Counted from the first letter of the stretch, positions 49,694 through 60,005 are shown. The stretch: DNA of 64,000 bases from Candidatus Collinsella stercoripullorum (GCA_019117005.1 DXAO01000014.1:1-64000); one strand, 5' to 3'. Translations and numbers: made by a program. Notes: a model not told the origin generated them from the letters alone.

Positions 49694-50176
49694 TCAGCGC
49701 GCCTCGGCGCTCGCGGGGAGCGAGACCTCCGGCATGAGCTCGTCGCCCATCACCGACAGCATCTCCTCGAGCTTCGCCAGGTCCTCGGGGGAGAACCGGT
49801 GGCGGATGCGCTCCATCACGTCGTGCACGTACGAGGAGCTGATGTTGTAGTAGTCCAGGTACTTCTTGGTGGGCCGCAGATGGTACTCGCGGCCGTCGCT
49901 CTCCGACTGGACCTTCTCGATATAGCCCTTGCGAATCAGGCTTCCGATCTTGTACGCCGCGTTCGACGACGAGATGCGCATGAACTGCGCGAACTCGTGC
50001 ACGGTCGGCGACCCGAGCGCGTTGATGGCCTCCATGGCGAACGCCTCCACCGTGGTGAGGCTCGCCTCGCGGTTCTGGAACCGCGAGAACGTCTCCTGGT
50101 AGAAATGGAGCTTGAACTTGTTGTATACGCCCTCGAACATCTCTTCCAACTTCTGCTGCTCCTCGACGGCTGCCAT
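49694..50176 (-). CDS. MarR-family regulator of fatty-acid synthesis (FabT-like)
   Basis: This 160-residue protein has a winged helix (~55-120: LTTVEAFAMEAINALGSPTVHEFAQFMRISSSNAAYKIGSLIRKGYIEKVQSESDGREYHLRPT). Helices on either side form the dimer. The wing keeps the family's SESDGRE turn. It is the last gene of the operon, 20 nt after fabZ. By analogy with FabT of Gram-positives it would repress the operon from the acpP promoter. The ATG at 50176 follows AAAGAGG. The binding site proposed at 60080-60107 is an inference. Confidence 0.85.
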   Translation of the reverse strand: MAAVEEQQKLEEMFEGVYNKFKLHFYQETFSRFQNREASLTTVEAFAMEAINALGSPTVHEFAQFMRISSSNAAYKIGSLIRKGYIEKVQSESDGREYHLRPTKKYLDYYNISSSYVHDVMERIRHRFSPEDLAKLEEMLSVMGDELMPEVSLPASAEAR

Positions 50177-50196
50177 GTCGACGCCTCTTTCCGCCC

Positions 50197-50643
50197 TTAC
50201 GCTTCCTCGGCCGCACCGAGCGCCAGGGTCAGCGTGGCTCTGCACGCGACCTTGCCGTCGACGCGCGCCTCGGCCTCCACGAACGCGAACGACCCGCGGA
50301 CCCGCGTGATGCGGCTCTCGAGCTCGAGCACGTCGCCGGGACGGACCTGGGTGCGGAACTTGGCGTCCTTGATCGCGGCGAAGAAGCCGAGCTTGCCGCG
50401 GTTCTCGGGCAGGGACAGCATGGCGACGGCCGCCACCTGGGCGAGCGCCTCGACGATCAGCACGCCGGGGAGCACGTGGTACTGCGGGAAGTGCCCGCAG
50501 AAGACGGGGCTCATGCCGCTCACGCACAGGCGGCCGCGCGCCCAGGAGCCCTCCTCGCCGTCGGTGATGCGGTCGACGAGCGCGAAGGGGTAGCGATGCG
50601 GGAGGATCTGGGCGATCTGGTTGGAATCAAGCTGCAACGACAT
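50197..50643 (-). CDS. fabZ: 3-hydroxyacyl-ACP dehydratase FabZ
   Basis: This 148-residue hot-dog-fold dehydratase forms trans-2-enoyl-ACP in elongation. It contains the motif LPHRYPFALVDRI with the catalytic His, FCGHFPQYHVLPGVLIVEALAQ with the catalytic Glu, and FFAAIKDAKFRTQVRPGDVL. The ATG at 50643 is chosen because TAGGTGA precedes it; an in-frame GTG at 50652 abuts the fabF stop. No FabA or FabM is visible, so how unsaturated chains arise cannot be told from here. Confidence 0.94.
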   Translation of the reverse strand: MSLQLDSNQIAQILPHRYPFALVDRITDGEEGSWARGRLCVSGMSPVFCGHFPQYHVLPGVLIVEALAQVAAVAMLSLPENRGKLGFFAAIKDAKFRTQVRPGDVLELESRITRVRGSFAFVEAEARVDGKVACRATLTLALGAAEEA

Positions 50644-50652
50644 ATCGGTCAC

Positions 50653-51897
50653 CTACCCGTTCCACTTCTTGAACAGCACGCACGCGTTGTGCCCGCCGAA
50701 TCCGAGCGAGTTGGACAGCGCGTACCCGACCTCGGCCTCGCGGCCCTCGTTGGGCACGTAGTCGAGGTCGCACTCGGGGTCGGACTCCACGTAGCCGATC
50801 GTGGGCGGCAGGAAGGAGTCGCGCAGGGATAGCGCGGTGAAGATCGCCTCCACGGCGCCGGCGGCACCCAGCATGTGGCCGGTCATGGACTTGGTGGAGC
50901 TCACGGCCATCTGGTACGCATGATCGCCGAACACGGTCTTGATCGCCGCGGTCTCGCCCTTGTCGTTGAGCGGGGTGGAGGTGCCGTGCGCGTTGATGTA
51001 GCCGACCTCCTCGGGCGCCACGCCGCCGGCGTCGGCCAGCGCCTGGGCCATGGCGCGGGCGCCGCCCTCGCCGTTGTGGGCCGGGGCGGTGATGTGGTAC
51101 GCATCGCAGGTCACGCCGTAGCCGACGACCTCGGCGATGATGTTCGCGCCGCGAGCCTGCGCGTGCTCGAGCTCCTCGAGCACGAGCATGCCGGCGCCCT
51201 CGCCCATCACGAAGCCGCTGCGGCGGGCGTCGAAGGGCACGGAGGCCGCCGCGGGGTCGTCGCCCACGTGCAGGGCGCGCATGGTGGTGAAGCCGCCGAT
51301 GGACAGCGGGGTGATCGCCGCCTCGGTGCCGCCGGTCAGCATGATGTCGGCGTAGCCGTCGCGGATGTGGCGGAACGCGTCGCCCACGGCGTTGGAGCCG
51401 CCGGCGCACGCGGTGACCGGGCAGGTGCACATGCCCTTGAAGCCGAACTCGATGGCGACCTCGCCGGCGGCCATGTTGGAGATGCCCATGGGGATGTAGA
51501 ACGGCGAGCAGCGGTCGAACCCGCGCTTCAGGCAGTTGGTCTGCTGGGTCTCGGTCTCGCGCACGCCGCCGATGCCGGAGGACACGATCACGCCGGCGCG
51601 GGTGAGGTCCTCGGCGTCGAGGTCCAGGCCCGACTGCGCGACGGCCTCGCGGGCAGAGACGATGGCGAGCTGGGTGAAGCGGGACTTGTGCTTGGCCTCG
51701 GGAGCGGTGAAGTGCTCCTTGGGGTCGAAGCCCTTGACCTCGGCCGCGAGGTGGACCTTCTGGCCGCTCGCGTCGAACTGCGTGATGGGCGCGATACCGA
51801 GCTTGCCGGCGCGCGCGGCGTCCCAGCTCTCGGCCGCGGTGTTGCCGATGGGCGTCACGGCGCCGAGGCCCGTGATGACAACCCTGCGTTTGGACAT
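50653..51897 (-). CDS. fabF: 3-oxoacyl-ACP synthase II (FabF)
   Basis: This 414-residue elongating condensing enzyme has the catalytic Cys in TACAGGSNA and the two His residues in NAHGTSTPLND and KSMTGHMLGAAGA. It begins MSKRRVVITGLGAVTPIG, as FabF does, behind AAAGGAG. A longer in-frame start upstream runs through the repeat at 51931 and is not credible. Its stop is 9 nt before fabZ. Confidence 0.96.
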   Translation of the reverse strand: MSKRRVVITGLGAVTPIGNTAAESWDAARAGKLGIAPITQFDASGQKVHLAAEVKGFDPKEHFTAPEAKHKSRFTQLAIVSAREAVAQSGLDLDAEDLTRAGVIVSSGIGGVRETETQQTNCLKRGFDRCSPFYIPMGISNMAAGEVAIEFGFKGMCTCPVTACAGGSNAVGDAFRHIRDGYADIMLTGGTEAAITPLSIGGFTTMRALHVGDDPAAASVPFDARRSGFVMGEGAGMLVLEELEHAQARGANIIAEVVGYGVTCDAYHITAPAHNGEGGARAMAQALADAGGVAPEEVGYINAHGTSTPLNDKGETAAIKTVFGDHAYQMAVSSTKSMTGHMLGAAGAVEAIFTALSLRDSFLPPTIGYVESDPECDLDYVPNEGREAEVGYALSNSLGFGGHNACVLFKKWNG

Positions 51898-51930
51898 GGG
51901 AGGCTCCTTTCGAGGAAGGTTTGAGGGGTT

Positions 51931-51961
51931 TGGGAAAAAAGGGACAGGCACTTTTTTCCCA
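51931..51961. repeat. GGGACAGGCAC-type repeat between fabG and fabF
   Basis: An interspersed copy, TGGGAAAAAAGGGACAGGCA + CTTTTTTCCCA, itself a near palindrome. The core is identical to the units at 54873-55003. The remainder of the 208-nt gap holds CGCTCCAGG/CCTGGAGCG inverted copies (about 52008 and 52094) and no gene. Confidence 0.75.
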
Positions 51962-52105
51962 GGCATCAACCAGGTGTCCGCGTAGCGGCGGCACACTACA
52001 AGCAGGCGCTCCAGGTGCTCCAGATTGCCGCGAAGCGAGGAGGCATAGGCCTTAGGGCCATGCCGACGAAGCTGAACGGCAAGGTGACGTGCCTGGAGCG
52101 ACCGG

Positions 52106-52849
52106 CTACATCGCCATGCCGCCGTCGACGGCGAGCACCTGCCCGGTGATGTAGGAGGCGTCGTCGGACACCAGGAAGGCCACGGCGCGCGCCACGTCCT
52201 CGGGCGAACCGGGGCGGGCGGCCGGGATCATGGAGCACATGGCCTGCTGGGCGGCCTCGGGCATGGCGGCGGTCATGTCGGTCTCGATGTAGCCGGGGGC
52301 GACCGCGTTCACGCGGATGCCCGCGGCGGCGACCTCGCGGGCGACCGACTTGCTCATGCCGATGAGGCCGGCCTTGCTCGCGGCGTAGTTGGCCTGGCCC
52401 GCGTTGCCCATGATGCCCACGACGCTCGCCATGTTCACGATGGCGCCGCTCTTGGCGCGCATCATCGGGCGGAGCACGGCCTTCGTCATGAGGAACGCGC
52501 CCTTGAGGTTGGTGGCGATGACCGCGTCGAAGTCCTCCTCGCTCATGCGGGCGGCGAGCTTGTCGCGCGTGATGCCCGCGTTGTTGACGAGGATGTCGAC
52601 CCCGCCGAACGCGGATTTGGCGGTGTCCACGAGCTCCTTGGCGGCGTCGGCGGAGGTCACGTCGCCCTGGACGGCGCGCGCCTGGGCTCCGGCGGCCTCG
52701 AGCTCGGACAGGGTCTCGTCGGCAGCTGTCTTGTTGCCCGCATAGGAGAACACGACGTTTGCGCCGCGGCGGGCGAGCTCGAGGCAGATGGCGCGGCCGA
52801 TGCCGCGGCTGCCGCCGGTGACGATGGCGGTCTTTCCGGTCAGATCCAT
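52106..52849 (-). CDS. fabG: 3-oxoacyl-ACP reductase FabG
   Basis: This 247-residue NADPH-dependent short-chain reductase has the coenzyme motif TGGSRGIG, NNAG, and the Ser-Tyr-Lys triad (NMASVVG; YAASK). The C terminus GQVLAVDGGMAM is typical. It lies 109 nt after fabD in the same operon. Confidence 0.95.
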   Translation of the reverse strand: MDLTGKTAIVTGGSRGIGRAICLELARRGANVVFSYAGNKTAADETLSELEAAGAQARAVQGDVTSADAAKELVDTAKSAFGGVDILVNNAGITRDKLAARMSEEDFDAVIATNLKGAFLMTKAVLRPMMRAKSGAIVNMASVVGIMGNAGQANYAASKAGLIGMSKSVAREVAAAGIRVNAVAPGYIETDMTAAMPEAAQQAMCSMIPAARPGSPEDVARAVAFLVSDDASYITGQVLAVDGGMAM

Positions 52850-52958
52850 GGGTACTTCCTCCTTGAGGTGGCGAAACGGAAGGATGCGGCGGGGCGGGAC
52901 CCGTCGGCGAGGGTCCGCGCGCGGCGGACGGGCGCCCGGCCCGGACCGGCCCCGGCGC

Positions 52959-53894
52959 CTACTCGGCGATCAGCGCGGCCAGGTCGCCGGCGGTCTCCAC
53001 CGGGGTGCACGCGAGCTCCTTGGCGGTCTTGCGCACCAGACCGGACAGCACCTTGCCGGGACCGACCTCGATCACGCGGTCGACGCCCAGCTCCGCCAGG
53101 CGGCGGATGGTGTCCTCCATGCGCACGGACGACTGCACCTGGCGCTCCAGCAGCGCCGGGATGGTGTCGTCCGCACCCATCTCGCGGCCGAGGGTGTTGA
53201 ACAGGACGGGCACGCGCATCTCCCCCAGCTCGAGGCCGGAGAGGCGCTCGCGCAGGGCGTCGCCGGCCGGCTTGAGCAGCGAGGTGTGGAACGGGCCGCT
53301 CACCTTGAGCGGGATGCACCGGCGGGCGCCGGCCTCCTTGGCGGCGGCAGCGGCGGCCTCGACCGGCTCGCGGTCGCCCGCGATCACGATCTGGCCAGGG
53401 CAGTTGTAGTTGGAGACCTCGACGGTCAGGCCGTCGGCGGCGTCCGCGGCGGCAGCGGCCACGACGGACTCGACGGCCTCGCGGTCCAGCCCCAGGATCG
53501 AGATCATGGCGGTATCGCGCCCGGCGGCGGCGCTCGCCATGGCGGCACCGCGGAAGGCCGCGAGCCTCACGGCCTCGACCGGCTCGAACACCCCCGCGGC
53601 AGCCAGGGCGGAGTACTCGCCCAGCGACAGGCCGGCGGCGTAGTCGGGCTCGATGCCGTGCTCGCGCAGGACCGCCGTCACGCCGCAGGCGAAGGCGACC
53701 ATGCAGGGCTGGGTGTACTCGGTGAGGCTCAGCGTCTCGTCGGGTCCCTCGAACATGAGGGTCTTGAGGTCGAAGTCGACGGCGGCGTCCGCGGCGTCGA
53801 TCACCGCGGCGAACGCGGGGTATGCCTCGTAGAGGTCGCGGCCCATGCCCGCGTGCTGCGAGCCCTGGCCGGCGTACAGGAATGCGGTGGTCAT
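52959..53894 (-). CDS. fabD: malonyl-CoA:ACP transacylase FabD
   Basis: This 311-residue protein moves malonyl from CoA to ACP. It has the opening FLYAGQGSQHAGMG, the nucleophile Ser in GLSLGEYSAL (the usual GHSLGE with His replaced by Leu), and VSNYNCPGQIVIAG and GPFHTSLL with the catalytic His. It starts 5 nt after fabK. Confidence 0.94.
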   Translation of the reverse strand: MTTAFLYAGQGSQHAGMGRDLYEAYPAFAAVIDAADAAVDFDLKTLMFEGPDETLSLTEYTQPCMVAFACGVTAVLREHGIEPDYAAGLSLGEYSALAAAGVFEPVEAVRLAAFRGAAMASAAAGRDTAMISILGLDREAVESVVAAAAADAADGLTVEVSNYNCPGQIVIAGDREPVEAAAAAAKEAGARRCIPLKVSGPFHTSLLKPAGDALRERLSGLELGEMRVPVLFNTLGREMGADDTIPALLERQVQSSVRMEDTIRRLAELGVDRVIEVGPGKVLSGLVRKTAKELACTPVETAGDLAALIAE

Positions 53895-53899
53895 CGCGC

Positions 53900-54829
53900 C
53901 TACGCCTCCAAACCGTCGATCACGGACGCGCAGCCGGCCATCATGTCCTCGAAGATGGCGCGGACCGGGCGCACCTCGTGCACCATGCCGGCCACCTGGC
54001 CGCACATGAAGCTGCCGGTGTCCACGTCGCCGTCGAGCACGGCGCGGCGCAGGGAGCCGAGCGTGAGGGCCTCGAGCTCGTCGCGCTTGGTGTTCTGCTG
54101 CTCGAGCTCCAGGTACTTCTTGGTCATCTTGTTCTTGAGGCAGCGCACGGGGGCACCCGCGGGGCGGCCGGTCACGACGGTGTCGTTCACGCCGGCCTTG
54201 ACGACCTTCTCCTTGTAGTTGGCGTGGATGGGGCACTCCTCGCTCGCGAGCAGGCAGGTGCCCACCTGCACGCCGCAGGCGCCCAGGGCGAAGGCGGCCG
54301 CCATCCCGCGGCCGTCGGCGATGCCGCCGGCGGCGATCACAGGCAGGTCGACCGCGTCGACCACGGCCGGGACGAGCGCCATCGTGGTGGCCTCGCCCAC
54401 ATGGCCGCCGGACTCGGTGCCCTCGGCGATGATGCCGTCGATGTCCAGGCGCGCGAGGCGCTTGGCGAGGATCGGGGCGGCGACCACCGGGAAGATGCGG
54501 ATGCCGGCCTCCTTCCATGCGGAAACGTACTTGGCGGGGTTGCCGGCGCCCGTGGTGACGACCTTCACGCCCTCCTCGACGACCACGCGCGCGCAGTCGT
54601 CGATGTGCGGGTTCATGAGCATGAGGTTCACGCCGAACGGCTTGTCCGTGTTCGCCTTGGCGATGCGGATCTGCTCGCGCAGGCTCTCGCCGTCCAGGCC
54701 GCCGCCGGCCACGAGGCCGAGCGCGCCGGCGTTGGAGCACGCCGCGGCGAAGGCGCCCGTGGCGATGTTGGCCATGCCGCCCTGGATGATGGGGAACTCG
54801 GTCCCCAGGATCTCGTTGAGCTTCTTCAT
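53900..54829 (-). CDS. fabK: enoyl-ACP reductase FabK (FMN-dependent)
   Basis: This 309-residue protein belongs to the 2-nitropropane-dioxygenase fold of FMN-dependent enoyl-ACP reductases. It shows EFPIIQGGMANIATGAFAAACSNAGALG, GVNLMLMNP, the FMN loop VIAAGGIADGRGMAAAFALGA and GTCLLASEECPIH. No FabI is encoded nearby, so this is probably the operon's only enoyl reductase; the FabK class is resistant to triclosan. GAAAGGAAG precedes the ATG at 54829. It follows fabH after a 180-nt gap filled by the inverted-repeat element. Confidence 0.92.
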   Translation of the reverse strand: MKKLNEILGTEFPIIQGGMANIATGAFAAACSNAGALGLVAGGGLDGESLREQIRIAKANTDKPFGVNLMLMNPHIDDCARVVVEEGVKVVTTGAGNPAKYVSAWKEAGIRIFPVVAAPILAKRLARLDIDGIIAEGTESGGHVGEATTMALVPAVVDAVDLPVIAAGGIADGRGMAAAFALGACGVQVGTCLLASEECPIHANYKEKVVKAGVNDTVVTGRPAGAPVRCLKNKMTKKYLELEQQNTKRDELEALTLGSLRRAVLDGDVDTGSFMCGQVAGMVHEVRPVRAIFEDMMAGCASVIDGLEA

Positions 54830-54872
54830 ATCTCTTCCTTTCGGTTCGTTCACGATCGAGGAGCGCGCCGTC

Positions 54873-55003
54873 GCGGGAAATTAGGGACAGGCACTTTTTT
54901 CCCGCGGCAGACAGTCGGAGACGGGCCCTCGGAGGCGCCAGGAAAATAGTGCCTGTCACTTTTTTCCCACGCGGGAAAAAAGTGCCTGTCCCTAATTTCC
55001 CGC
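54873..55003. repeat. GGGACAGGCAC repeats with perfect 34-bp inverted arms
   Basis: The left arm (54873-54906) and right arm (54970-55003) are perfect inverse copies containing TTAGGGACAGGCACTTTTTT. Between them lies a third, degenerate unit (GTGCCTGTCACTTTTTTCCC, ~54949-54968). The set lies in the fabH-fabK gap and would form a strong hairpin in the operon mRNA. Confidence 0.85.
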
Positions 55004-55009
55004 AGGGGC

Positions 55010-55966
55010 CTACGCGAGCTCCGCCAGGGCGCCCGCCCAGGTGAGGCCCGCACCGAAGCCGGCCAGCAGCACGCGGTCCCCGGACCCCAGCTCGCCGGCC
55101 CGCACGAGCTCGTCGAGCAGGATCGGCACGCTGCCTGCGGAGGTGTTGCCGGTGTGGTCGATGTTGCCCTCGCACTTGGCGGGGTCCAGTCCGAGCTTCC
55201 TCACCGCGAAGTCGACGATGCGCTTGTTCGCCTGATGGAACACGAACCGGTCGACCTCGTCGGCGCGCATGCCCGCGGCCTCGAGCACCTGCGTGGTGGC
55301 CAGCGGCATCACGTCCGTGGCGAAACGGAACACCGCGCGCCCGTCCATGTGCAGGTACGAGGGCTCCTCGCAGCCCACGCCGGGGGCGTACAGCGACGCG
55401 TCGTCACCGCGCGAGCCCCAGACCGCGTGCAGGCACGGGTAGCCCTCGCGGCACTCGAGCACCGCGGCGCCCGCGCCGTCGCCGAACAGCACGCAGGTCG
55501 TGCGATCGGAGAAGTCCATGACGCGCGAGAGGGTGTCGGCGCCCACCACGAGCGCATAGGGGCGCTTGGCCCCGGGCAGCAGGCACTCGGCCACGTGCAG
55601 CCCGTAGACGAACCCCGCGCACGCCGCGTTGAGGTCCAGGCACAGGGTGTCCTCGGGCATCCCCAGGTCCGCCTGGAGCAGGCAGGCCGCGGAGGGGGTG
55701 CAGGTGTCCGCCGTGAAGGTGGCGACCAGGCAGACGCCCACCTGGGCGGGCTCGATGCCCGCGGCCTCGAGCGCCCGCGTCGCCGCATCGCGCACGAGGG
55801 TGCGGTGGCTCTCGCCGGCCTGCGCGTCGCAGTAGCGGCGCGAGCGGATGCCGGTGCGCGAGGAGATCCACTCGTCCGAGGTCTCCACGATCTTGGCCAT
55901 GTCGTCGTTGGTGACCACGCGCCCGGGCAGCGCCGAGCCGGTCCCGACGATCTTCACTCCACTCAT
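55010..55966 (-). CDS. fabH: 3-oxoacyl-ACP synthase III (FabH)
   Basis: This 318-residue priming condensing enzyme has the Cys-His-Asn triad in NAACAGFVYGLHVAE (Cys), VFHQANKRI (His) and GNTSAGSVPILL (Asn). It begins VKIVGTGSALPGRVVTNDD after MSG. The start ATG overlaps the accA stop (ATGA), so the two are coupled. Confidence 0.95.
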   Translation of the reverse strand: MSGVKIVGTGSALPGRVVTNDDMAKIVETSDEWISSRTGIRSRRYCDAQAGESHRTLVRDAATRALEAAGIEPAQVGVCLVATFTADTCTPSAACLLQADLGMPEDTLCLDLNAACAGFVYGLHVAECLLPGAKRPYALVVGADTLSRVMDFSDRTTCVLFGDGAGAAVLECREGYPCLHAVWGSRGDDASLYAPGVGCEEPSYLHMDGRAVFRFATDVMPLATTQVLEAAGMRADEVDRFVFHQANKRIVDFAVRKLGLDPAKCEGNIDHTGNTSAGSVPILLDELVRAGELGSGDRVLLAGFGAGLTWAGALAELA

Positions 55967-56910
55967 ACGCGCCCCCGCTTCACCGCGTTCGCGCCCATGG
56001 CGCGGAACTTCCGATACCGGTCCTCGAGCAGCGCGGAGCGGCTCATCTTCTCCAGCTCGGCGAGCTCGTGGGTGATCGCGGTGTCGAGCACCTGGTAGAG
56101 GGCCGCCGGGTTCTCGTCTGCACCGCCGGCGGGCTCCGGGACGATCCCGTCGACGACGCCGAGCTCGAGCAGGTCGTCGGCCGTGAGCTTCATGACCTCG
56201 CAGGCCTCGTCGGCGCGGCTCGCGTCCTTCCACAGGATGCTCGCGAACCCCTCGGGGGACAGCACCGAGTACACCGCGTTCTCGAGCATGAGGACGCGGT
56301 TGCCCACGGCGAACGCGAGCGCGCCGCCGCTGCCGCCCTCGCCCGTGATGACGGACACCACCGGGACGGTGAGCGAGCTCATGAGCTCGATGGAGCGCGC
56401 GATGGCCTCGCCCTGCCCGTGCGCCTCGGCCTCGAGGCCGGGGTAGGCGCCGGAGGTGTCCACGAAGGTGATGATGGGCCGGCCGAACTTCTCGGCCGCG
56501 CGCATGATGCGCTGGGCCTTACGGTAGCCCTCAGGGCTCGCCATGCCGAAGTTGCAGGCGATGCGCTCCTCGATCGTGGAGCCCTTGCGGTTGCCGATCA
56601 CCGTGACGGGCCGGCCGTGGAACCGGGCGATGCCGCCCATGATGCTCGGGTCGTCGGTCTGGGACCGGTCGCCGCGTTGCTCGAAGAAGTCGCCGAACAG
56701 CGCGTGCACGAACTCCGCGACGCCCGGGCGCCCCGGCTTGCGCGCCAGGGCCACGCGCTGGGCCGCGGTGAGCACGTCGGTCGCCGCCATGACGTCCGCG
56801 GAGCGCGGGGCGTCGGCGTCACCGGCCCCGTCGGTCGCCGTCATGCCGGCCGCCGCGGCGACGCGGGCGGCGCGCTCGGCGCGCGACTCGTCGGTCTTGC
56901 TATCGGTCAC
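55963..56910 (-). CDS. accA: acetyl-CoA carboxylase carboxyltransferase subunit alpha
   Basis: This 315-residue subunit has the carboxyltransferase core with HGRPVTVIGNRKGSTIEERI, NFGMASPEGYRKAQRIM, FVDTSGAYPGLEAEAHGQGEAIA and the oxyanion-forming GEGGSGGALAF. The N-terminal ~50 residues are Ala-rich and variable. It starts with GTG behind GGGAGG and overlaps accD by 11 nt. Confidence 0.95.
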   Translation of the reverse strand: MTDSKTDESRAERAARVAAAAGMTATDGAGDADAPRSADVMAATDVLTAAQRVALARKPGRPGVAEFVHALFGDFFEQRGDRSQTDDPSIMGGIARFHGRPVTVIGNRKGSTIEERIACNFGMASPEGYRKAQRIMRAAEKFGRPIITFVDTSGAYPGLEAEAHGQGEAIARSIELMSSLTVPVVSVITGEGGSGGALAFAVGNRVLMLENAVYSVLSPEGFASILWKDASRADEACEVMKLTADDLLELGVVDGIVPEPAGGADENPAALYQVLDTAITHELAELEKMSRSALLEDRYRKFRAMGANAVKRGRV

Positions 56911-57766
56911 GGTTCACACCTCCCTTTCCATGGAGCGCGAGGACGCGGATGAGCATGGAGCGCATGCGGGCGCGCGGCACCACCGCGTCGAGGAACCCGT
57001 GCTCGAGCTGGAACTCGGCGCTCTGGAAGCCCTCGGGCAGCTTCTCGCCGATAGTCTGCTCGATCACGCGCGGGCCGGCGAAGCCGATCAGCGCGCCCGG
57101 CTCGGCGAGCATGATGTCGCCCAGGCTGGCGAAGCTCGCGGTCACGCCGCCCGTGGTGGGATGGGTGAGCACGGAGATGTAGAGGCCGCCCTTGTCGGAG
57201 AAGCGGCGGATGGCCGCGGAGGTCTTGGCCATCTGCATGAGGGAGACGATGCCCTCCTGCATGCGCGCGCCGCCGGAGGCGGAGAAGACGATCAGCGGCA
57301 GATGCGAGCGGGAGGCGCGCTCGATGAGGCGCGCCAGGCGCTCGCCCACCACCGCGCCCATGCTCGCCATGAGGAAGCGGGTGTCCATGGCGGCGATCGC
57401 CACGCGCACCCCGCCGATCTTGGCGAGGCCCGTGACGATGGCATCGCCCTGGCGCGTCTTGGCGTGCAGGCCGGCGAGCTTCTCGGGGTAGCCCGGGAAG
57501 TCGAGCGGGTCGGTCGAGACGAGCGAGGCGTCGAGCTCGCGGAACTGGCCGTCGTCGACGATCATCTTGATGCGCTCGCGCGCGGGCAGCGGGAAGTGGT
57601 GCCCGCAGTAGGGGCACACGCTCTGGTTGCCGGCGAGCTCGTCGTCGGACAGGGCGCGGCCGCACGCGGGGCAGACGCGGGCCTCGACCTCGGAGGCCGT
57701 CCCCTGCTCGCGCATCTTCTTGAGCGCCAGCAGCTTGTTGCGGCGCTGCGCTAGGATTCCGGCCAT
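56900..57766 (-). CDS. accD: acetyl-CoA carboxylase carboxyltransferase subunit beta
   Basis: This 288-residue subunit has an N-terminal zinc ribbon (CPACGR ... CPYCGHH) and the carboxyltransferase core with ASGGARMQEGIVSLMQMAKTS, LYISVLTHPTTGGVTASFA and LIGFAGPRVIEQTIGEKLPEGFQ. GAGGAGG precedes the ATG. It follows accC by 3 nt. Confidence 0.95.
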   Translation of the reverse strand: MAGILAQRRNKLLALKKMREQGTASEVEARVCPACGRALSDDELAGNQSVCPYCGHHFPLPARERIKMIVDDGQFRELDASLVSTDPLDFPGYPEKLAGLHAKTRQGDAIVTGLAKIGGVRVAIAAMDTRFLMASMGAVVGERLARLIERASRSHLPLIVFSASGGARMQEGIVSLMQMAKTSAAIRRFSDKGGLYISVLTHPTTGGVTASFASLGDIMLAEPGALIGFAGPRVIEQTIGEKLPEGFQSAEFQLEHGFLDAVVPRARMRSMLIRVLALHGKGGVNRDR

Positions 57767-57769
57767 GCG

Positions 57770-59146
<1,377 letters not shown>

Positions 59147-59163
59147 GGTGCCCACGCTTCCCT

Positions 59164-59652
59164 TTAGGCCTCGCGGTAGCTGATCAGCGGGGCGCCGAAG
59201 GAGACGAGCTCGCCGTCGGTCGCGAGGACCTGCTCGATCACGCAGTCGCAGGGGGCGGTGACCTCGCTCATCATCTTCATGGCCTCGAGCAGACAGACGG
59301 TGTCGCCCTTCTTGACGCGGTCGCCGGGCTGGACGTAGGGGTCCTTGTCAGGCGAGGGGGCGACGTAGAAGGTGCCCACGAGCGGGGCGGTGATGCACGG
59401 GGCATCGGGCTGCGCGGCCTCGGGGGCGGGCTCGGCCGCCGCAGCGGGAGCGGGGGCCGCGGCGGGCTGGGCTGCAGGGGCGGCCGGGGCAGCGGGGGCG
59501 ACGGGCGCAGCGGGGGCGACCGGGCCGGCGGGGGCCGCGCCGGGCTTCTCGAGCTCGAGCGTGGTGTCGCCGATGGTGAGGCGCAGGCGGGCGATGCCGC
59601 TCGCGTCGAAGCGACCCATGAGGTCGATGATGTCCTGATTCTTCATGGCCAT
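59164..59652 (-). CDS. accB: biotin carboxyl carrier protein (AccB)
   Basis: This 162-residue carrier has an N-terminal helical part (NQDIIDLMGRFDASGIARLRL), an Ala/Pro-rich flexible linker (~40-90) and the biotinyl domain with EAMKMM, whose Lys carries biotin. Three in-frame ATGs lie close together; the second (59652) has GGAGG at 9 nt and is preferred. Confidence 0.95.
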   Translation of the reverse strand: MAMKNQDIIDLMGRFDASGIARLRLTIGDTTLELEKPGAAPAGPVAPAAPVAPAAPAAPAAQPAAAPAPAAAAEPAPEAAQPDAPCITAPLVGTFYVAPSPDKDPYVQPGDRVKKGDTVCLLEAMKMMSEVTAPCDCVIEQVLATDGELVSFGAPLISYREA

Positions 59653-59681
59653 GACCATGAACCTCCTTTGCCGAGACGCGA

Positions 59682-59718
59682 TACGGGGCCGGCCCGGTCG
59701 AGCTGGGCCGGCCCCGTA
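59682..59718. promoter_or_regulatory. strong hairpin between acpP and accB
   Basis: A perfect 14-bp stem TACGGGGCCGGCCC/GGGCCGGCCCCGTA with a 9-nt loop. No T-run follows in the direction of transcription, so it looks like a processing or attenuation site that would leave more acpP than accB mRNA. Confidence 0.55.
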
Positions 59719-59774
59719 TTCACCTACAACGGAAGCGGGCAGGACGCGACGCCCTGCCCGATGCTCATGCGGCT

Positions 59775-60005
59775 CTACTCAGCCTTGCTCTCCAGGTAGT
59801 CGGCCAGGTCGCCCACGGTCTTGAACTGATCGAGCTCGGCGTCGTCGATCTCGCAGTCGAAGGCCTCCTCGAGGGCCATGACCAGCTCCATGGCGGCCAG
59901 GGAGTCGGCGCCCAGGTCCTCCTCGAGCTTGGCCTCGCGGGTGACCTTCTCAAGGTCGCAACCGACGGTCTCGGAGATGACCTCGCGCATCTTCTCGAAA
60001 TCCAT
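59775..60005 (-). CDS. acpP: acyl carrier protein
   Basis: This 76-residue ACP has the phosphopantetheine site DSL (LGADSLAAMELVMALEEAF), a strongly acidic composition and the family start MDFEKMREVISE. GAAGGAG precedes the ATG. An in-frame start 27 nt upstream is not supported by length. It is the first gene of the acc/fab operon. Confidence 0.96.
   Translation of the reverse strand: MDFEKMREVISETVGCDLEKVTREAKLEEDLGADSLAAMELVMALEEAFDCEIDDAELDQFKTVGDLADYLESKAE

Noticed and set aside
52000-52105. Small minus-strand frame between fabG and fabF
   Set aside because: No start site or family; it overlaps the repeat region and is probably a remnant at most.
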